Source: Oryzias latipes
Taxonomy: Eukaryota > Chordata > Actinopteri > Beloniformes > Adrianichthyidae
Direction: 5' to 3'
NCBI RefSeq assembly: GCF_002234675.1
Contig: NC_019859.2
Span: 30,541,434 to 30,605,433 of the forward strand
DNA length: 64,000 bases
Both the position numbers and the translations under genes were made by a program. Position 1 is the stretch's first letter, and each line of letters begins with the position of its first letter. Positions 29,270 to 41,464 of the stretch are shown here, piece after piece. A model generated the notes under the pieces. That model did no database searches and had not been told where the DNA came from. It saw nothing but the letters and a program-made list of their open reading frames with translations.

Positions 29270-31435
29270 ATGTAACTGCTCAGTTTTATTTACATATAAA
29301 CTGTAGTTTTAATGCTCTGTCACTACAAAATAATCAGTAAACAAGATTACGTTTTTTTAAACCACTGATATGTTTTTCATTTGTTTGTGTTTGAAAAAAA
29401 TAAACAGAAACTGAAAACTGTGAATAACGGTGACTTAAAAAGCCTACTGACGTCAAACTGTGGGTATTTCTGTCTGTGGGGCACACAGTGTAAAAATTGA
29501 CCTATGTAGTTTAAGATTATAAATATATATTCAAATTCAAATTAATTATAGCACCTTTCATGTGAGAAAAAAAAACAGCTCAAGGTGCTGTACATAAAAA
29601 ATGAAAAGGTTGATACTGTTAAATGAATGGAGTCTTTCCATTTGATGGGAGGAAGGATTAAGAAATCTAAAATTGTTTAAGATGTATCAAACCATCCTGA
29701 ACAACACAGTTGGGTTCGATGAGCTAAACACTTATATAATATATACAATGGGTCAACATGAGTACATTTACAAGGCATAATTTTGCCTCCAATATTTAGT
29801 TGGCTAAGTGTGGTCTTAACCAGGTTGAGCTTCAACACTGCTTTTGCTTAAGAGGTCAGATCTTTGCAGCAGTTAGCTGTAGATGCAATACCTTGATGTT
29901 TCTGTTTTAAAGCTCCATTGTTTTGTGTCACCTAGAGAAGAGCATTAGTTAGACATTGTGCAACATACCCCACTCTATAGCCAAAAAATAAACAAGACAT
30001 CCTTCAAAGCTGATGAGGGCTGAGAAATGCATTTATAAAAGTTCACATTTCAATATTTAGTTTGTTTATCATATAAAATATTACTTCTAACAAACAGTTA
30101 TGCATTGCGCTGAATTTAAAAAAGTTAAGTTGAAGGTTTTCTGAGATTCTACTACTATTGTTAAACTGCATTTTACAAAAATTGCCCTGGTTCCACTCTC
30201 ACAACAGCAAAAGGCACACATCTCATTGAAGCCATTTATCGCAATGAACCTCTGGCAAGTCTGGCAGTGTCAAAGCCAAGAAGCAATACAATCTGTATCC
30301 GAAAGATTAAAGGTTGTGCAGAGATTTCTATTGTCCGTGCTGTTCAGAATTTACAACAGTAATTTTTCACGGATAGCAAGACAGTCACAGTTTAGCAAGG
30401 TTTTATCGCCGTCTACATACTTTTTGTTGCCAATTTCAAAGCCAGTGATTCAGCAGATTCCTCTGGACGTTATTCTGAGAAAAGAACCCAACTAGTGCGA
30501 ATGAATTCCTGACTGTCATTGGCAGAGAAGCAGACAGAAGCTGGATGATTGACAGGGATGGCATGACAAGCAGATAGATCAACCCTGTAGAAGTGCTTGA
30601 TTGTAAACTCACCATTAACAGCTAATTTAGATGTAAAGTTAAAGCTTAGCACATGTGGTTTAAGGAAGACATTGCTCATCCTGTGGTTATTTTATCACCT
30701 AAAACACAGTTGTAGTGGATCAGTGTGTTTCACTATTAAGCTGTTGATGTGATAATGAACACCTGATGAGCACCTTATGATTTGCATGGCTCCCCTTTAC
30801 TGCTGAACAACTTTCTAGAATGCAGTAAAACTATAGAGAAGTCTAGCTCAGATCAGTGTGACCTCAAAAGGAAATGCATAGGAGGAAACAATAAATTTAT
30901 AACATTTCCATACACCGTTTGTTTGGAAATGTTGTCCAGCACTGCCGTGGGGGAGTACTGGTCGTTTTTGCCCTTAGAAAGTGCCTTCACATAACTTTTA
31001 AAGTACTGTGTTACAATTTACTGTCTCAAGGAGTATAGCTTCATACAGCCATAAAACATGATTGTTCTTTGATCTGGGTGGTTTTCAAAAAGCAGAACTG
31101 CTACATTGAGCCCCCACCTGTCACTTCCTTCCAGAAAAGTAAGCAAACTGAGTCCACATTCATTTTCAGAAATCAATAAACCACATGCCACCCTGCTCCT
31201 TGGGTTCTTTGTGCTCTCTGACCTGCATATCAAAGAAAGTGTACCTGATGCTCTGGAAAGCATGATGTCTTGACACTTAATTTTTACAATTCCCTCCTAT
31301 GCACCCAAAAAGGGTGCATGCCAAAAGAGACAATTCCAGTTAGGTGGAAGAAACACTTGAGGACCTCCTCAATCTCATTGACACACCTTCCATAGAACCA
31401 GAGGCTGGGGGACTTGGAAGTGTACTAATCACCTT
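29270..31435. other. non-coding interval, no gene recognised
   Basis: A/T-rich sequence with no exon I can support. Open frames at 30226-30495 and 31018-31263 have no recognisable domain or splice context. Confidence 0.4.
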
Positions 31436-31439
31436 AAAT

Positions 31440-31775
31440 TTCCAAATCAGTCCCCTTTTAATCTTTTTTCAAAGTGTTCCCAGTGGTCTATAAATAATAA
31501 TTCTGCCATTTTTAGACAAAATAAAAAAACTAATTTCCTAGGACATAATTTCTGCAACGCTACAGGAGTTCATCAGAAATTTGCCTCTGAGTTGAAGGTG
31601 AGACTGTTTTGTAGGTGAAATTTGAATAGGCTTCATCAAACGGGCTTTTATTCATTTGCTCCTGATTCACTGCAATTTGATTAAAGAAATACTCAGAAAC
31701 ACAATTTGAATCTTAATATTCTTTATATATGTCATCCATCGTGAGAAAAATGCTACAAGAACATGTTAAAACACA
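31440..31775 (+). repeat. unclassified dispersed repeat, copy C
   Basis: This is the same family as 5076-5725, 25 kb away. The ordered blocks 'cctaggacata', 'agaaatttgcctc', 'taaagaaatactcaga' and 'tatatatgtcatccatc' are shared. Confidence 0.65.
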
Positions 31776-31994
31776 ATTTTCATTGGACTGGGTCTGTTAA
31801 CTGAAGACACAGATGTGGAATAAAAGCTCATTGTTGTCAACGCTGTAGGGCAGGATGAACTTGACCCTGGGAACCTTGTCCATCCCCTTCAGATGTTTCG
31901 GCCATGTCCCACTGGCGAAGGCTAGACTGGAGTGAACATGCCTTGGGCTCCCCAGGCAAATCTGGACGACGTGTGTAGAGAAGACTGTCTAGGC

Positions 31995-32095
31995 CAGGGG
32001 TCTGTAACCCAAGGCTCCAGAGCCTTTTAGCCCTCCATTGTGGCTCTTTGAGTTTGAAGAAAACTGTTATTAATTTAAATATAATAAGTTTGGGC
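31995..32095 (+). mobile_element. hAT-type terminal remnant
   Basis: CAGGGGTCTGTAACCCAAGG followed by 'ctccagagcc' is a typical hAT (Charlie-like) left terminus. No matching right end is visible nearby, so it is a fragment. Just upstream (about 31840-31990) 'gggaaccttgtccatcc' and 'ctccccaggcaaatctgg' look like a LINE 3' end. Confidence 0.5.
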
Positions 32096-32993
32096 AAGAC
32101 CCTTCACGATATTGCTTATCTATGTAGCCACAAGGGGTCCAAGCATGAGTCCCCCTGTGCCGGCCCCCAAACCGGATAAAATACAAGGCTGTGTCAGAAA
32201 GATCAGAAACCACCTGTGCGAATAAGTGAAAGCTGATTTATGTTGGTGACCCCTAAAAAAGTAAATGCTAAATGGGTTTGAAGTGTTGCGATTTATTTTT
32301 AGAATATCTTATCTTCTGCTGCACAAAAGTGTCTAGTCAGTGTTCAGAGGGAAAGTACTTTAAGTATAAAATTCCAATTACATGTTTAGAAAAAAAAAAA
32401 AAAGGATTGTACACAAACATGGTCGTGTTTATATTTGATAGAAAATGGGGGAAAATGATGACGAGGCACCAAAGTCATGATGATAAAGAGAAACCGCTGG
32501 TTCAAATCCTGGTCTTTGCTGTCCACCTAATCCAAAACATGGTTTGAAACTTAACTGATAGTTCAAAATTGACCCTATAGCTAGTCTGTGTGATTATACA
32601 ACCGACTGCCAGTCTGTCCAATGTTTATCCCACCTTTGTCCAACAGTAGCCAGGATAGGCTCCTGCCGCCATGTAACCCTGGATAGTTGAGACATATGTC
32701 TGGGTGAAATGACCACAGGTCTGCATGATGACTCCCAAAGGGTTGAATGTAACTGAAGCACTTTGCAAATATTAAATCAAAATTTAAGCAATGAAAAGAG
32801 AATTAACAAGTCATTTAGAATAGAAGGAACTGAGAAATTTGGTCCTAAGTATTTCTCATCACTCAAACAAATTTTAAAAGCTTTTATTTGCAAGTATTCT
32901 TACAACACTAGATCTTGATGACCTGTAGATTATCAAACTAAAATATTATATTGCCTGCTTTTTTTTTTAAACACAATTTTTTCAAACAGTGAA

Positions 32994-33015
32994 CCCCCCC
33001 CCCCCCCCCCCCCCC
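32994..33015. repeat. C homopolymer (about 22 nt)
   Basis: An uninterrupted C run. The exact length is prone to sequencing error. It could form G-quadruplex or i-motif structures. Confidence 0.85.
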
Positions 33016-33404
33016 TTGAAATTTGAGAGCAGCTCAATCTTCACCACAACGGATTTGAAAATAACTTCCTCCAAAAATGCAGTTTTATTTAAACCTGTTC
33101 ACCGAGAAAGCATTAAATCACTAAACCTGAAGAGGAGCACAGATTAACAACGTTGTGTATTCCTTTGTGCCTCATGACCTAATGTTCCCAGAACAGCTGT
33201 GCAAGCACGCTGACGAGCGCGCCAGGATGACAAGCCATTGCTCAGCTTGATTCATGAACCATTACATGTGAAACAGGAGAGTTACCGTACTTGAAGAGTA
33301 CAATGGCGTAACTACACTCCTACTTTCTACACACGTATGGGTGTATGTCAGGTCAGATCAAAAAGTAACCATTACAGAAAAAGAAAACGTATGAATCTAA
33401 GGAG

Positions 33405-33578
33405 GGTTTAAGGGCAGGATTGCCCAGTTTAGTTAGTTCAGTTTAGTATTTTATTATTAAATTCTATGTATTCATGATCCTTATGGTTTTATGCTACTTT
33501 CCAATTAACGGTACGAATCCCATTGAGACGACTGTTGTTCTGATTTTGGGCTATATAAAGAAACTTGAATTGAATGAA
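33405..33578 (+). repeat. LINE 3' UTR fragment
   Basis: The blocks 'ggagggtttaagggcagga', 'tgcccagtttag', 'cccattgagacgac' and 'gggctatataaa', ending 'gaattgaatga', match the 3' ends of the LINE copies at 40036-41350 and 41465-42010. Confidence 0.7.
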
Positions 33579-33881
33579 TCATTTAACACTGCAGGTGTGG
33601 GAAAACATTTGAAGCAGTTTTGAATTTAGTGGGTTTATTAAGTTGATTTCTTGCAGAAACAGGCTAATGACACCTCCTCTCAACAATCCCACACACAAAT
33701 GACACATTTATGTTCAGAAAACTGCAGCGAAAATATTCACACATTCACAAATAAAGACTTGATTGGAGTCAACAAACCAAAAGATGTTCAAAGAAAGTGA
33801 AATACTAGGAAAAAGTAAATGTTTTTTACATTTAACAAAGGAAAAAAAAGAAATACAATTCTTAAAAATATTTTAATGTAG

Positions 33882-36800
33882 TTAGACACGTTCAGAAATA
33901 CTTATTGCTGCTTTACAACCAAGCTGTATAACATTTTTAAGAAGCCAAAAACCAGGCACCTGAAAAACAGGAAGAAAAAACATGTAAGGACAGTCTTCAA
34001 TGCACCTTAGAAGCACATCCAAATATAGACTCCAGATTATAAATAACGAATGTATTTGTAAACTGAAACAAAAATAATTCTGTATAAGAGCATTGCATGT
34101 TTGGATGTCCCGTTGGTTTTGCCTGAACCGAGCAAATATCCAAGTAAACATTTCCACACAAGATCGTCTTCGTACGCGTAAAGGTTTCCCTGCTGGATAC
34201 GTCATTGGTAGAAAGGAAGGGGCCACATCATTACTGTCCATCAGTACAATCCTGACTCTGCTCAGAAATGTAGCTGACGCAGAAGAGAAAATCCACCTTA
34301 AAAATGTGTGTGTTGGCCCCCCAAAACGCTTACAATTGAAGCCGAGGCCTTTAAAACTGTAGAGCACATTTGCTCCATGAAACAGAGAAGCTTCCAGACA
34401 CGACATCAAACCAAAAGTCACATCTGAGGACGGTTTGCAAATTCAGAAACTTCATGTGCAACCATCATTCTGTATCAGACAGGGGGGTCCAAATGATTTG
34501 CAAAGAGGGACAGGTTCAGTGAGGTGAAAATGTGTGAGGCCCAATGAATGGAATGCCAATGAACTACTTAATGACATTTTTATAGCAATGAGATACTTTT
34601 CCTGTGTTCACATAAAACAGAACTATGTCTAAATACATTTGACCTAAATTATTGTAACTTATTTGTAGACCAAAAATAAAAGAAAGAAAAAGTCTGTCGG
34701 GAAAAAAAAACTTGTCAACAATAAATCTGGGTTCATATGAAAAGTTTGTTGTAAACTTCTAAATGTAAATCACGGGAACATGAAAATAATGCAAATAGTT
34801 TTCCTATTCAATACTAAAAACCACTGTGGTTTTGAACACAGACAGACTAATCTCTTCCTCTCGTTTGGCCCTTAAGGCTCTGGAGGTCATTATTAATTTT
34901 GAAGACTGGAAAAAAATAAAACAAATACAAAAAGACTCATTTAGACAGTGATTGTGTCTTTCAAGTGGAAACAATGAAAGACCGGGTCCTTCCCGTTTGC
35001 CATTAGTGAACATTCAAACGGACTCTCTTCAATGAAACAAGACTCACCGATTCAGCATCATGCTCCAGTCCTGTATCATGGTGCTCCATCTCATCGTCCC
35101 GAAATTCCTTGATAACCTGTCAAAATAAAACATGTTCTGGGTAGCAAGTAAATTCTAAACAAACAAAAAAATCTGTTTAAATGTTCTAGTTAAACTGGAG
35201 GCCAGCAGTTGGTACCAAGAATGTTTGTCCTCATCATTTTGGATCCAGCTGTGATTGCACAGATGACTTTTCCTTGACGGTTACAGATTCAACACCAGAT
35301 TTTCCACTAGAAACGCTACGCTTATGTGTTGAAGGTTAGACACTCAAGAGACTTTTAAATGTACTTTTCTCACGTTTCTGCTGACCCTGCCAACTTAACC
35401 GATAGTGTAACGATTAATCGTCTTAATCAATGTATATCCCTATAATCCAACCAGATCGACCTGTCTGAGGGAAGTAGTTAATCAAATCGACCTACACCAT
35501 TCCAAAATGTTTCAAAATCAGATAAATGGATTATATTGTGAGGCACGCTAGGTTTATTTTACTCTCACGTAAAAACGACCAAGTTCCATCAAAGTAGACA
35601 ACACACACCTGACGCAGCAAAAACTGATCAGTCCATCATTCCAGTCCTTTAGCAAAGACATGTGACCATACAGTGTTCTAGAATGTTCTCATAATTTGGA
35701 TTATTTTGATTTGGAAAAACAACAGCGGGTCTGAGCTTTAGGAAAACTAAAATGTGATTTGTTTACTTGTACACAAAATGAACCAATATTGATTTTGAAT
35801 CATTTCAATGCCCACAAATTATTTTATGAATCAGATTGTTGTTCAAATAAATCATTACACCCTATAAACCAAGGAAGTCACATCAGCATCACTTGTTTGT
35901 ACTAACTTTGTGTCCCAGTTTTGTTTTAAAGAGCGAATGTTCCAGGTCCAGGACCCCCTACTACTGGCTCCTCTGCATGGGGCAGTGAGAGGGAAAAAAC
36001 TGCAGTTCATCTGACAAAACATGGAAACCTATAAATAAAATGGTTTGTTTTCGATCCAAGATGAACTCTGATTTAACTTCAGAAAACTAAAATGCAATAA
36101 GGATGGGGGTGTGACGATAACATCACCACATCACCGCGGTGATGACCTCATCATAGCACTTTTATTTTTATTTTTTTTAAGTTCTGCATATGGTGCGTGA
36201 TTGGAACTTTAATAAACACATTGAACACATGCATCTTTGCGGATAATTTACTTTTCTGCTAGTCCTGTTTTGACCGCGACACCGCGCCCCCTGCTGGTTC
36301 ATCACCGCGGTGATCAAAAATCCCACACCGTCACAGCTCTAAATAAGGATGGAAACTTGGTCACACAGGCACAGTTTTGTCTTATTTTTGGGTGTGTACC
36401 ACTCCGAGTGAATAGCTTATAGCTACCGGCAGTTTCTTCTACATAATCACTACATGGACTCCAGAACAGCCCGTTTGGCTGCTAGATGCTAACATCGCTG
36501 AAAATAGGCCTGTCTATTTTTCTGCTACAGAAGTTCACCGCTCACCTGCAGCAGCTCAGTGTACCGCTCTGGGTCCTTCTCCATGAGAACTCTTATCTGG
36601 CTGTTGTAGTGTTCAGAAATACTCTCCTCCACGGCCACAGTGCAGGCCATAGCTCCTTCCTTTCCCAACAGCGCAGTAGAGGCCCCTTAAGGATTAAACA
36701 TGGGTCACATACATGTCCAAAGCATCGTTGTAAATGTTGTAAACTGGATTTCTATAAAACGGAGCATTATTCTGTCATTTCTTCATCTGAAACATGCATG

Positions 36801-38346
36801 CTTATGGACTCTACTGACCTAATACAAACCCCGCAATGTTCCAGAAAGGCAGCAGTGCTGTGGGACGAACTCTGTTCTCTGAAAGAATTTCATTGAATTT
36901 TGCCAAGTGCTTCTTTTCTTGATCCCACATTTGCTAAAGAAAAACAGACAGCAAAAAGGATACAGCTGAAAGAATGCGTGAGCAGATGTTTTTTTTTTTT
37001 AATCTTTTGACATTTTTTAAATGTCAGAAAAACAAACCCAGCTTTATGAAGAGACTTAAAAGGGCCAATATCATGCTTTTCTTAAGCCTTTCAGAGTAAA
37101 CTATATTCACATATATGATAATATAGATAATATCATGAAATATCAGTTATTTAAGACAACTCGATCTCTGAGGCTCTGAGGTTTATACTTTATACGTCCA
37201 AAAACGTGCTTCATAGGTTGAGTGGTTACCCTGCATTGTCCCTACATGTGCGAGTGTGTGTGGAAGTGATTGTGTGGCCCTGCAACAGACTGGCGACCTG
37301 TCCAGTGGGTCACCCAACAGTGACCCCAAAAGAGATACAGTGGTTCAAGATAATGGTTGGTTGGATAGACGTGCTCTCCAACTGCATATCTGAGGTATTG
37401 ATGACTTCCATATCTGAACTTCTGATGAAGATTATTTTGGGATATGGAGAACAACTTAGATAACACTGAGCGTTTCCACAGCTCTGCTGTAACGCAGGTC
37501 TGCTGTTAGAATGGGAAATCTTCAGTCAAGGGCTTCTGCAGCCAAGATCCCTCTGCCCAGCAGTCTTCAAGTGTTTGTCTCACATAATTCAGGGTAAACT
37601 TTTTTAAAAGGTTCATTTTAAGTTTAATAGAATTTATATATTTATTTCTGATTTAGATCAATTGTTTTTGGAATTTCTCTGGGGTTGTACTGCGTATTTG
37701 AGGTGGATTGACATTTAATTAAACAAACCACGTGTTCATCTTTGATGTCCCCGCCCCCTCCCGTTCAAACGTGTCTCGTGCCGTGAGTGTTCGATACCTG
37801 GATGAGAGGTCCGATCTTTGAACGGCCCAACACTGCCATCTGGCCCGCGTAAATGCGGTTCGCACCAAATTCCCCAGCATGGTCCACGCGCAAGATGCGG
37901 TGGACCATTTCCTTCTCCTCCTTGTCGCGAGGCGTTGGAACAACGCTATAGGCGCGCGCGCCGAACTGCAGGGACGCTGATTAAAAAAATAATAACAAAA
38001 TAAAAGTCATAACCTGTTACAATTCACAGCTGCAGTACTAGGGCAACAATGGGCGTCAAACAGTGGGGAGACTCTGGACCAAAGGAACCAGAATCGTATT
38101 AACTAACAGTTCTGTTTGTGTAAAACGTGGCATAGACAACCATAACACCGACGTTATATGTATGCAGAACACATCATTAAGTGAGTCAAAGTTACTTAAG
38201 TCAAAGTTACATCATTAGCACGTTACATGTTTTTAGCATGTTAGCATAAGCATCAATCCCTTACCTCCACATTTCTGCTGAAACGTTGCGGGACAGAGAA
38301 GCCGGCGGGAGCAGTTTGAAAGTGTCCTCTGCGTAATCTTCTGCAT
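33882..38346 (-). CDS. coq7: COQ7, 5-demethoxyubiquinone hydroxylase, 6 coding exons
   Basis: COQ7 hydroxylates demethoxyubiquinone, the penultimate step of ubiquinone synthesis, on the matrix side of the mitochondrial inner membrane, with COQ9 as partner. Minus-strand coding exons: 38346-38265, 37976-37798, 36933-36819, 36685-36546, 35116-35048 and 33959-33882. All phases agree, giving 663 nt and 220 aa (human 217). The N-terminus [17 protein letters not shown] is Arg/Ser/Leu-rich with no acidic residue, a mitochondrial presequence. The di-iron ligands are all present: E63 ([16 protein letters not shown]), E93 and H96 (WDQEKKH), E145 (TVAVEES), and E181 and H184 (DDEMEHHD). The C-terminus ends ISISERV. 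Introns 2 and 4 carry repeats. There are no stops or frameshifts, so the gene looks functional. Confidence 0.97.
35400..35860 (+). repeat. dispersed repeat, copy 2 (coq7 intron 4)
   Basis: This is the partner of the repeat at 14400-15060, in the same orientation. It starts with an A/T-rich 'cgattaatcg' palindrome. Confidence 0.65.
36112..36345. mobile_element. MITE with CACCGCGGTGAT palindromes (coq7 intron 4)
   Basis: Both ends carry a 'gtgtgacg'-type terminus (the right end inverted) followed by the palindrome ATCACCGCGGTGAT. The palindromes are at about 36131-36144 and 36301-36314. The interior has the sequence 'gcgccccctgctggt'. It has no coding frame. It is about 230 bp and is probably a hAT-derived non-autonomous element. 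Confidence 0.65.
37055..37185 (+). repeat. partial copy of the AAAGGGCC MITE family (coq7 intron 2)
   Basis: 'aaagggccaatatcatgc', 'cttaagccttt', 'tatatgataatat' and 'ctctgaggctc' match the left third of the elements at 48282-48870 and 58980-59609. Confidence 0.6.
37205..37365 (+). repeat. SINE/LINE-tail-like repeat
   Basis: 'gcaacagactggcgacctgt' followed by a degenerate '...gatggttgg' tail matches the segment at 39190-39370 ('gcgacagaatggcgacttgt'). Both belong to a common fish repeat whose tail usually ends in (GATG)n. A short fragment with 'ggataggctcc' also occurs at 32640-32700 and at 48920-48940. Confidence 0.55.
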
Positions 38347-38439
38347 GCTAGTTTTTAAATGTTTCAACTACCTGCGCTATAAGTTAAAGAAAAGAAAAGA
38401 AAAAACTTACGAAATTAAGCGTGTAGGATGACATTGAGC

Positions 38440-38480
38440 GTCGCAAGACGGGCACGTGACTGGTGTCTATGACGTCATCG
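38440..38480 (-). promoter_or_regulatory. coq7: coq7 promoter elements: E-box and CRE
   Basis: About 105-135 bp upstream of the coq7 ATG are CACGTG (38453-38458) and the full CRE palindrome TGACGTCA (38470-38477), followed by a CpG-rich stretch with a GGCGGAA ETS-like motif near 38524. There is no TATA box, as expected for a housekeeping mitochondrial gene. The sites are exact matches to known motifs; their use is inferred. Confidence 0.5.
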
Positions 38481-39189
38481 CGCTCTGAGCCATCCCCCCT
38501 TGTTCTTCTTCCTTTGTAGTTTGATGGCGGAAGGCATACCGCGTAAAGGCGCGTTACCGCCACCTACAGGTGTGGAATGCGGGTCACAATGGGTTTATTA
38601 TGGATTATTACAATAATTATTAACGCATTTGTTAATTACCTTGACACATACGCACCGTCACACGGTATCCACACAACTACTTACAAGTATTAAGTACAAA
38701 TTAACAGGAATTATAGAGGACTTAAGTCACAAATCACACCAACTGGTATTTTCTTGTGCACACAGACAGGTACACATAGGATTTGCAAAAACATCCATCT
38801 TACCTGTGTTAGTGCAAAGTGAATGACCAGGTCAGTTGGACAGTGTCTCCTGAAATGACAGTGTTTCCTGAAATGAAGTTGAAGAAATTGAATGATCCAG
38901 AGAAGGCAGGGAGCCTTTTTTAGAATAAATGTTAATGTAATATAAATCTCTTAGCTAATTTATTTTTTTCGTACCCTTACTTCCTAATTTCATCTAATTC
39001 TTCGATTTCTTTATCCTTCTTTTTTTTTTTTTTTTTGCTTTACCTTTTTCCTCCTCCTAGGCTTCCTAGGGAGGTGTGAGGTGTAAAGAGGGAAGTCTTA
39101 CCATGGTTGTAGACTGGATAAAGATAGTTTGTCTCTTGAAGTGCAGACATTTTAAACTTTTTAACAAGTTTAGTGATTAAACTTTCACT

Positions 39190-39370
39190 AATGAAGCATG
39201 TAGGTGGGAATGTGAGTGTTCATGGGTGTTTGATTTGGGTGACCCTGCGACAGAATGGCGACTTGTCAGGGATGTTCCCTGCCTTCGCCCACAAGTTGCC
39301 AGGATAGGCTCCAGCAGAAAAGCCAGAAAAGGACAAAAGGGTTTAGAAGATGGATGAGTAATAAAACATC
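39190..39370 (+). repeat. SINE/LINE-tail-like repeat, second copy
   Basis: The blocks 'accctgcgacagaatggcga', 'gccaggataggctccagc' and 'gaagatggatga' are typical of the 3' end of an abundant fish repeat. It is the same family as 37205-37365. Confidence 0.65.
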
Positions 39371-40035
39371 CAGCAGCAAAAGAATTTGGTTTGGCAGAAA
39401 TCCCACTTCAGCAAATAAAGCAAAAAGTATTTTTCCTTCTTTCAGTAAAAGACAAAGTTAAAACTTTGACTAGTTTTACTAAAAACTGATCAATTAAAGA
39501 AAAGACAGAAGTTTGTCATTTGTTCCGACTAGAAAGTTAGTGGGTAATAATTTCTAGAAAGGAAATGTTTTTTCCTAGTAAACATATGATATTCATTTAT
39601 AACACGTACATTTATACAATATGAAATACGTTTATAACATATGTAATAAAATTATTTTACATTGACCTATTACATGTGATTCCAGTTTTTAGATGCGTAT
39701 CAAACACTTACATTCTTGTCATTGATGGACATTTTACCACAGCTAAGGTTTTTTTTTTTTTAAATATTAAAGCAACTGCTCCACTAAGTACTGAACTGTT
39801 TGAAAGTTCCCTGATTGATCGATCTTTCTTTGTTTCTCTGTACCAAAGAGGATTAGTTTAGGCTTTATTCTTTGTAGGATCCCCATTAGCTGCCTTGAAC
39901 CTTTGAATCAATCACACAATTAAAACTTGTACAGTGTCTGATTCAAATAGTACTCAGCAATTCACCTCATTTAAAATATACGGCTCTAAAATGTAACCTC
40001 AGTTGTTTTTCATATCATGATCTGAACATTTGTGG

Positions 40036-41350
40036 CAAAGAGTTCCAAGCTGTTATTGCTGTAACAATAAATGTTTTTTAAGAAGAATCTATAAGGCCTT
40101 ACATGGTATGGCCCCATCTTATATCAAAGCCCTCATAGTGCCTTACCATCCAAACAGAACACTTTGCTCACAAAATGCAGGACTGCTTGTGGTTCCTAGA
40201 ATTAGTAAAAGTACGGTTGGAGGTAGAGCGTTTAGCCACCAAGCCCCTGTTTTATGGTATAAGCTCCCAGTTCATGTAAGAGAAGGCTGACACAGTTTCT
40301 ACCATCAAAGTTAGGCTTAAAACATTCCTCTTTGGACAGGCTTATTGTCAGACTAGCTAGTAATCAAATAATATTTAACTTACTATTAACATGTTTGAAT
40401 TAAACTTAATAACAATAATAATTAGTTGCTAGTAGGCTTCTCCAGATCCTGCCTGCATCTTAACCCATCTTCGACCGGACCCAACCTGACCCTTGCACCA
40501 CACACACTTCAAGGGATGATCTGATTCCATTTCAACCACACGAATATTTTCAAGGGACCTTCAGGTCCCACCTGCACTACAACCTATCCACGACTGTACC
40601 CAGAGACCACTGCCAAAACTCCCCTATAACCCCCCCCCCTTTTTTTTTAAGCCTGACCCTGACCCTGACCTGAACCTTAAACTTAACCTGTACCAGAAGC
40701 TGGGGTTCTGTCCTCAACTCTCATCTACTTCTGCTTTCCTCCTCTCCTCTATTCTTGATTCTTTATTTCTCCATGCCTCTGTTTGGTGCAGTGCGACTCA
40801 TGTATTGTCCCTCTTTCCCACTCCCCTCCAATTCCTGTACTTGGCTGTGGACCTCACTTCTGGCTCATCTGTGCCCCTGTATCTGGCCGTGTACCTCGTC
40901 TTTGCTCCTACACTTGGCTGGGGACCCTACCTCTGGCCTGTCTCACACCCCCAGCCGTCCCCCCACCCATCTGGATGTAGCTCATCTGCTGGACTATTCA
41001 AACATGTAGTTGTAGATTTAGATAAATGAATTCTTCTCTAATAGTTCTGGTACATCGCCTGTCAGTCCTGAGGGAAGATCCCTCCTTCATGTGGACACCC
41101 CTGAGGTTTCTTCTTTTTCTCTGGCATCTGTTTTTTTTTTTTTAGGAGTTTTTACGTACTGAGAAGGAGGGTCTAAGGGCAGGGATGCCCAGTTTAGCTT
41201 AGTCTGGTAGTTTAGTTTAGCAATCAGCTATTGAATTATATGACTTAATGTTGTCTATGATTCATGTTAATTACACAATTTCTGGCATGACGCCCATTGA
41301 GATGACTTTTGTTGTAAATATTGGGCTATATGTATAAAGTTGAATTGAAT
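40036..41350 (+). pseudogene. LINE 3' part: C-terminal coding remnant plus 3' UTR
   Basis: At 40078-40290 the frame reads RIYKALHGMAPSYIKALIVP, then LLVVPRISKSTVGGRAFSHQ and LWYKLPVHVREG. This is the C-terminal tail of an L2/Rex-like non-LTR ORF2. A one-base shift then restores a match that runs on toward 40345. The 3' UTR follows, ending 'gggctatatg' then 'ttgaattgaattg' at about 41350. It is 5' truncated, the normal outcome of target-primed reverse transcription. Confidence 0.75.
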
Positions 41351-41464
41351 TGGTCTTTGCTCTTGGAATTTAAAAACGTCTATTTTTTGCATTTCTTTGG
41401 TAGAACAGTTTGGTTCTTTTTTCTCCTTAACAGGTTAAAAATAAACACCAGATTCTGCTACTTT

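Noticed and set aside
38347..38411. A 44-nt mini-intron in the coq7 5' UTR (GTAAGT near 38411 and GCGCAG near 38368)
   Set aside because: Both splice signals look good and there is a pyrimidine tract between them, but about 44 nt is below the usual minimum for a vertebrate intron. I treat the region as unspliced leader or promoter.
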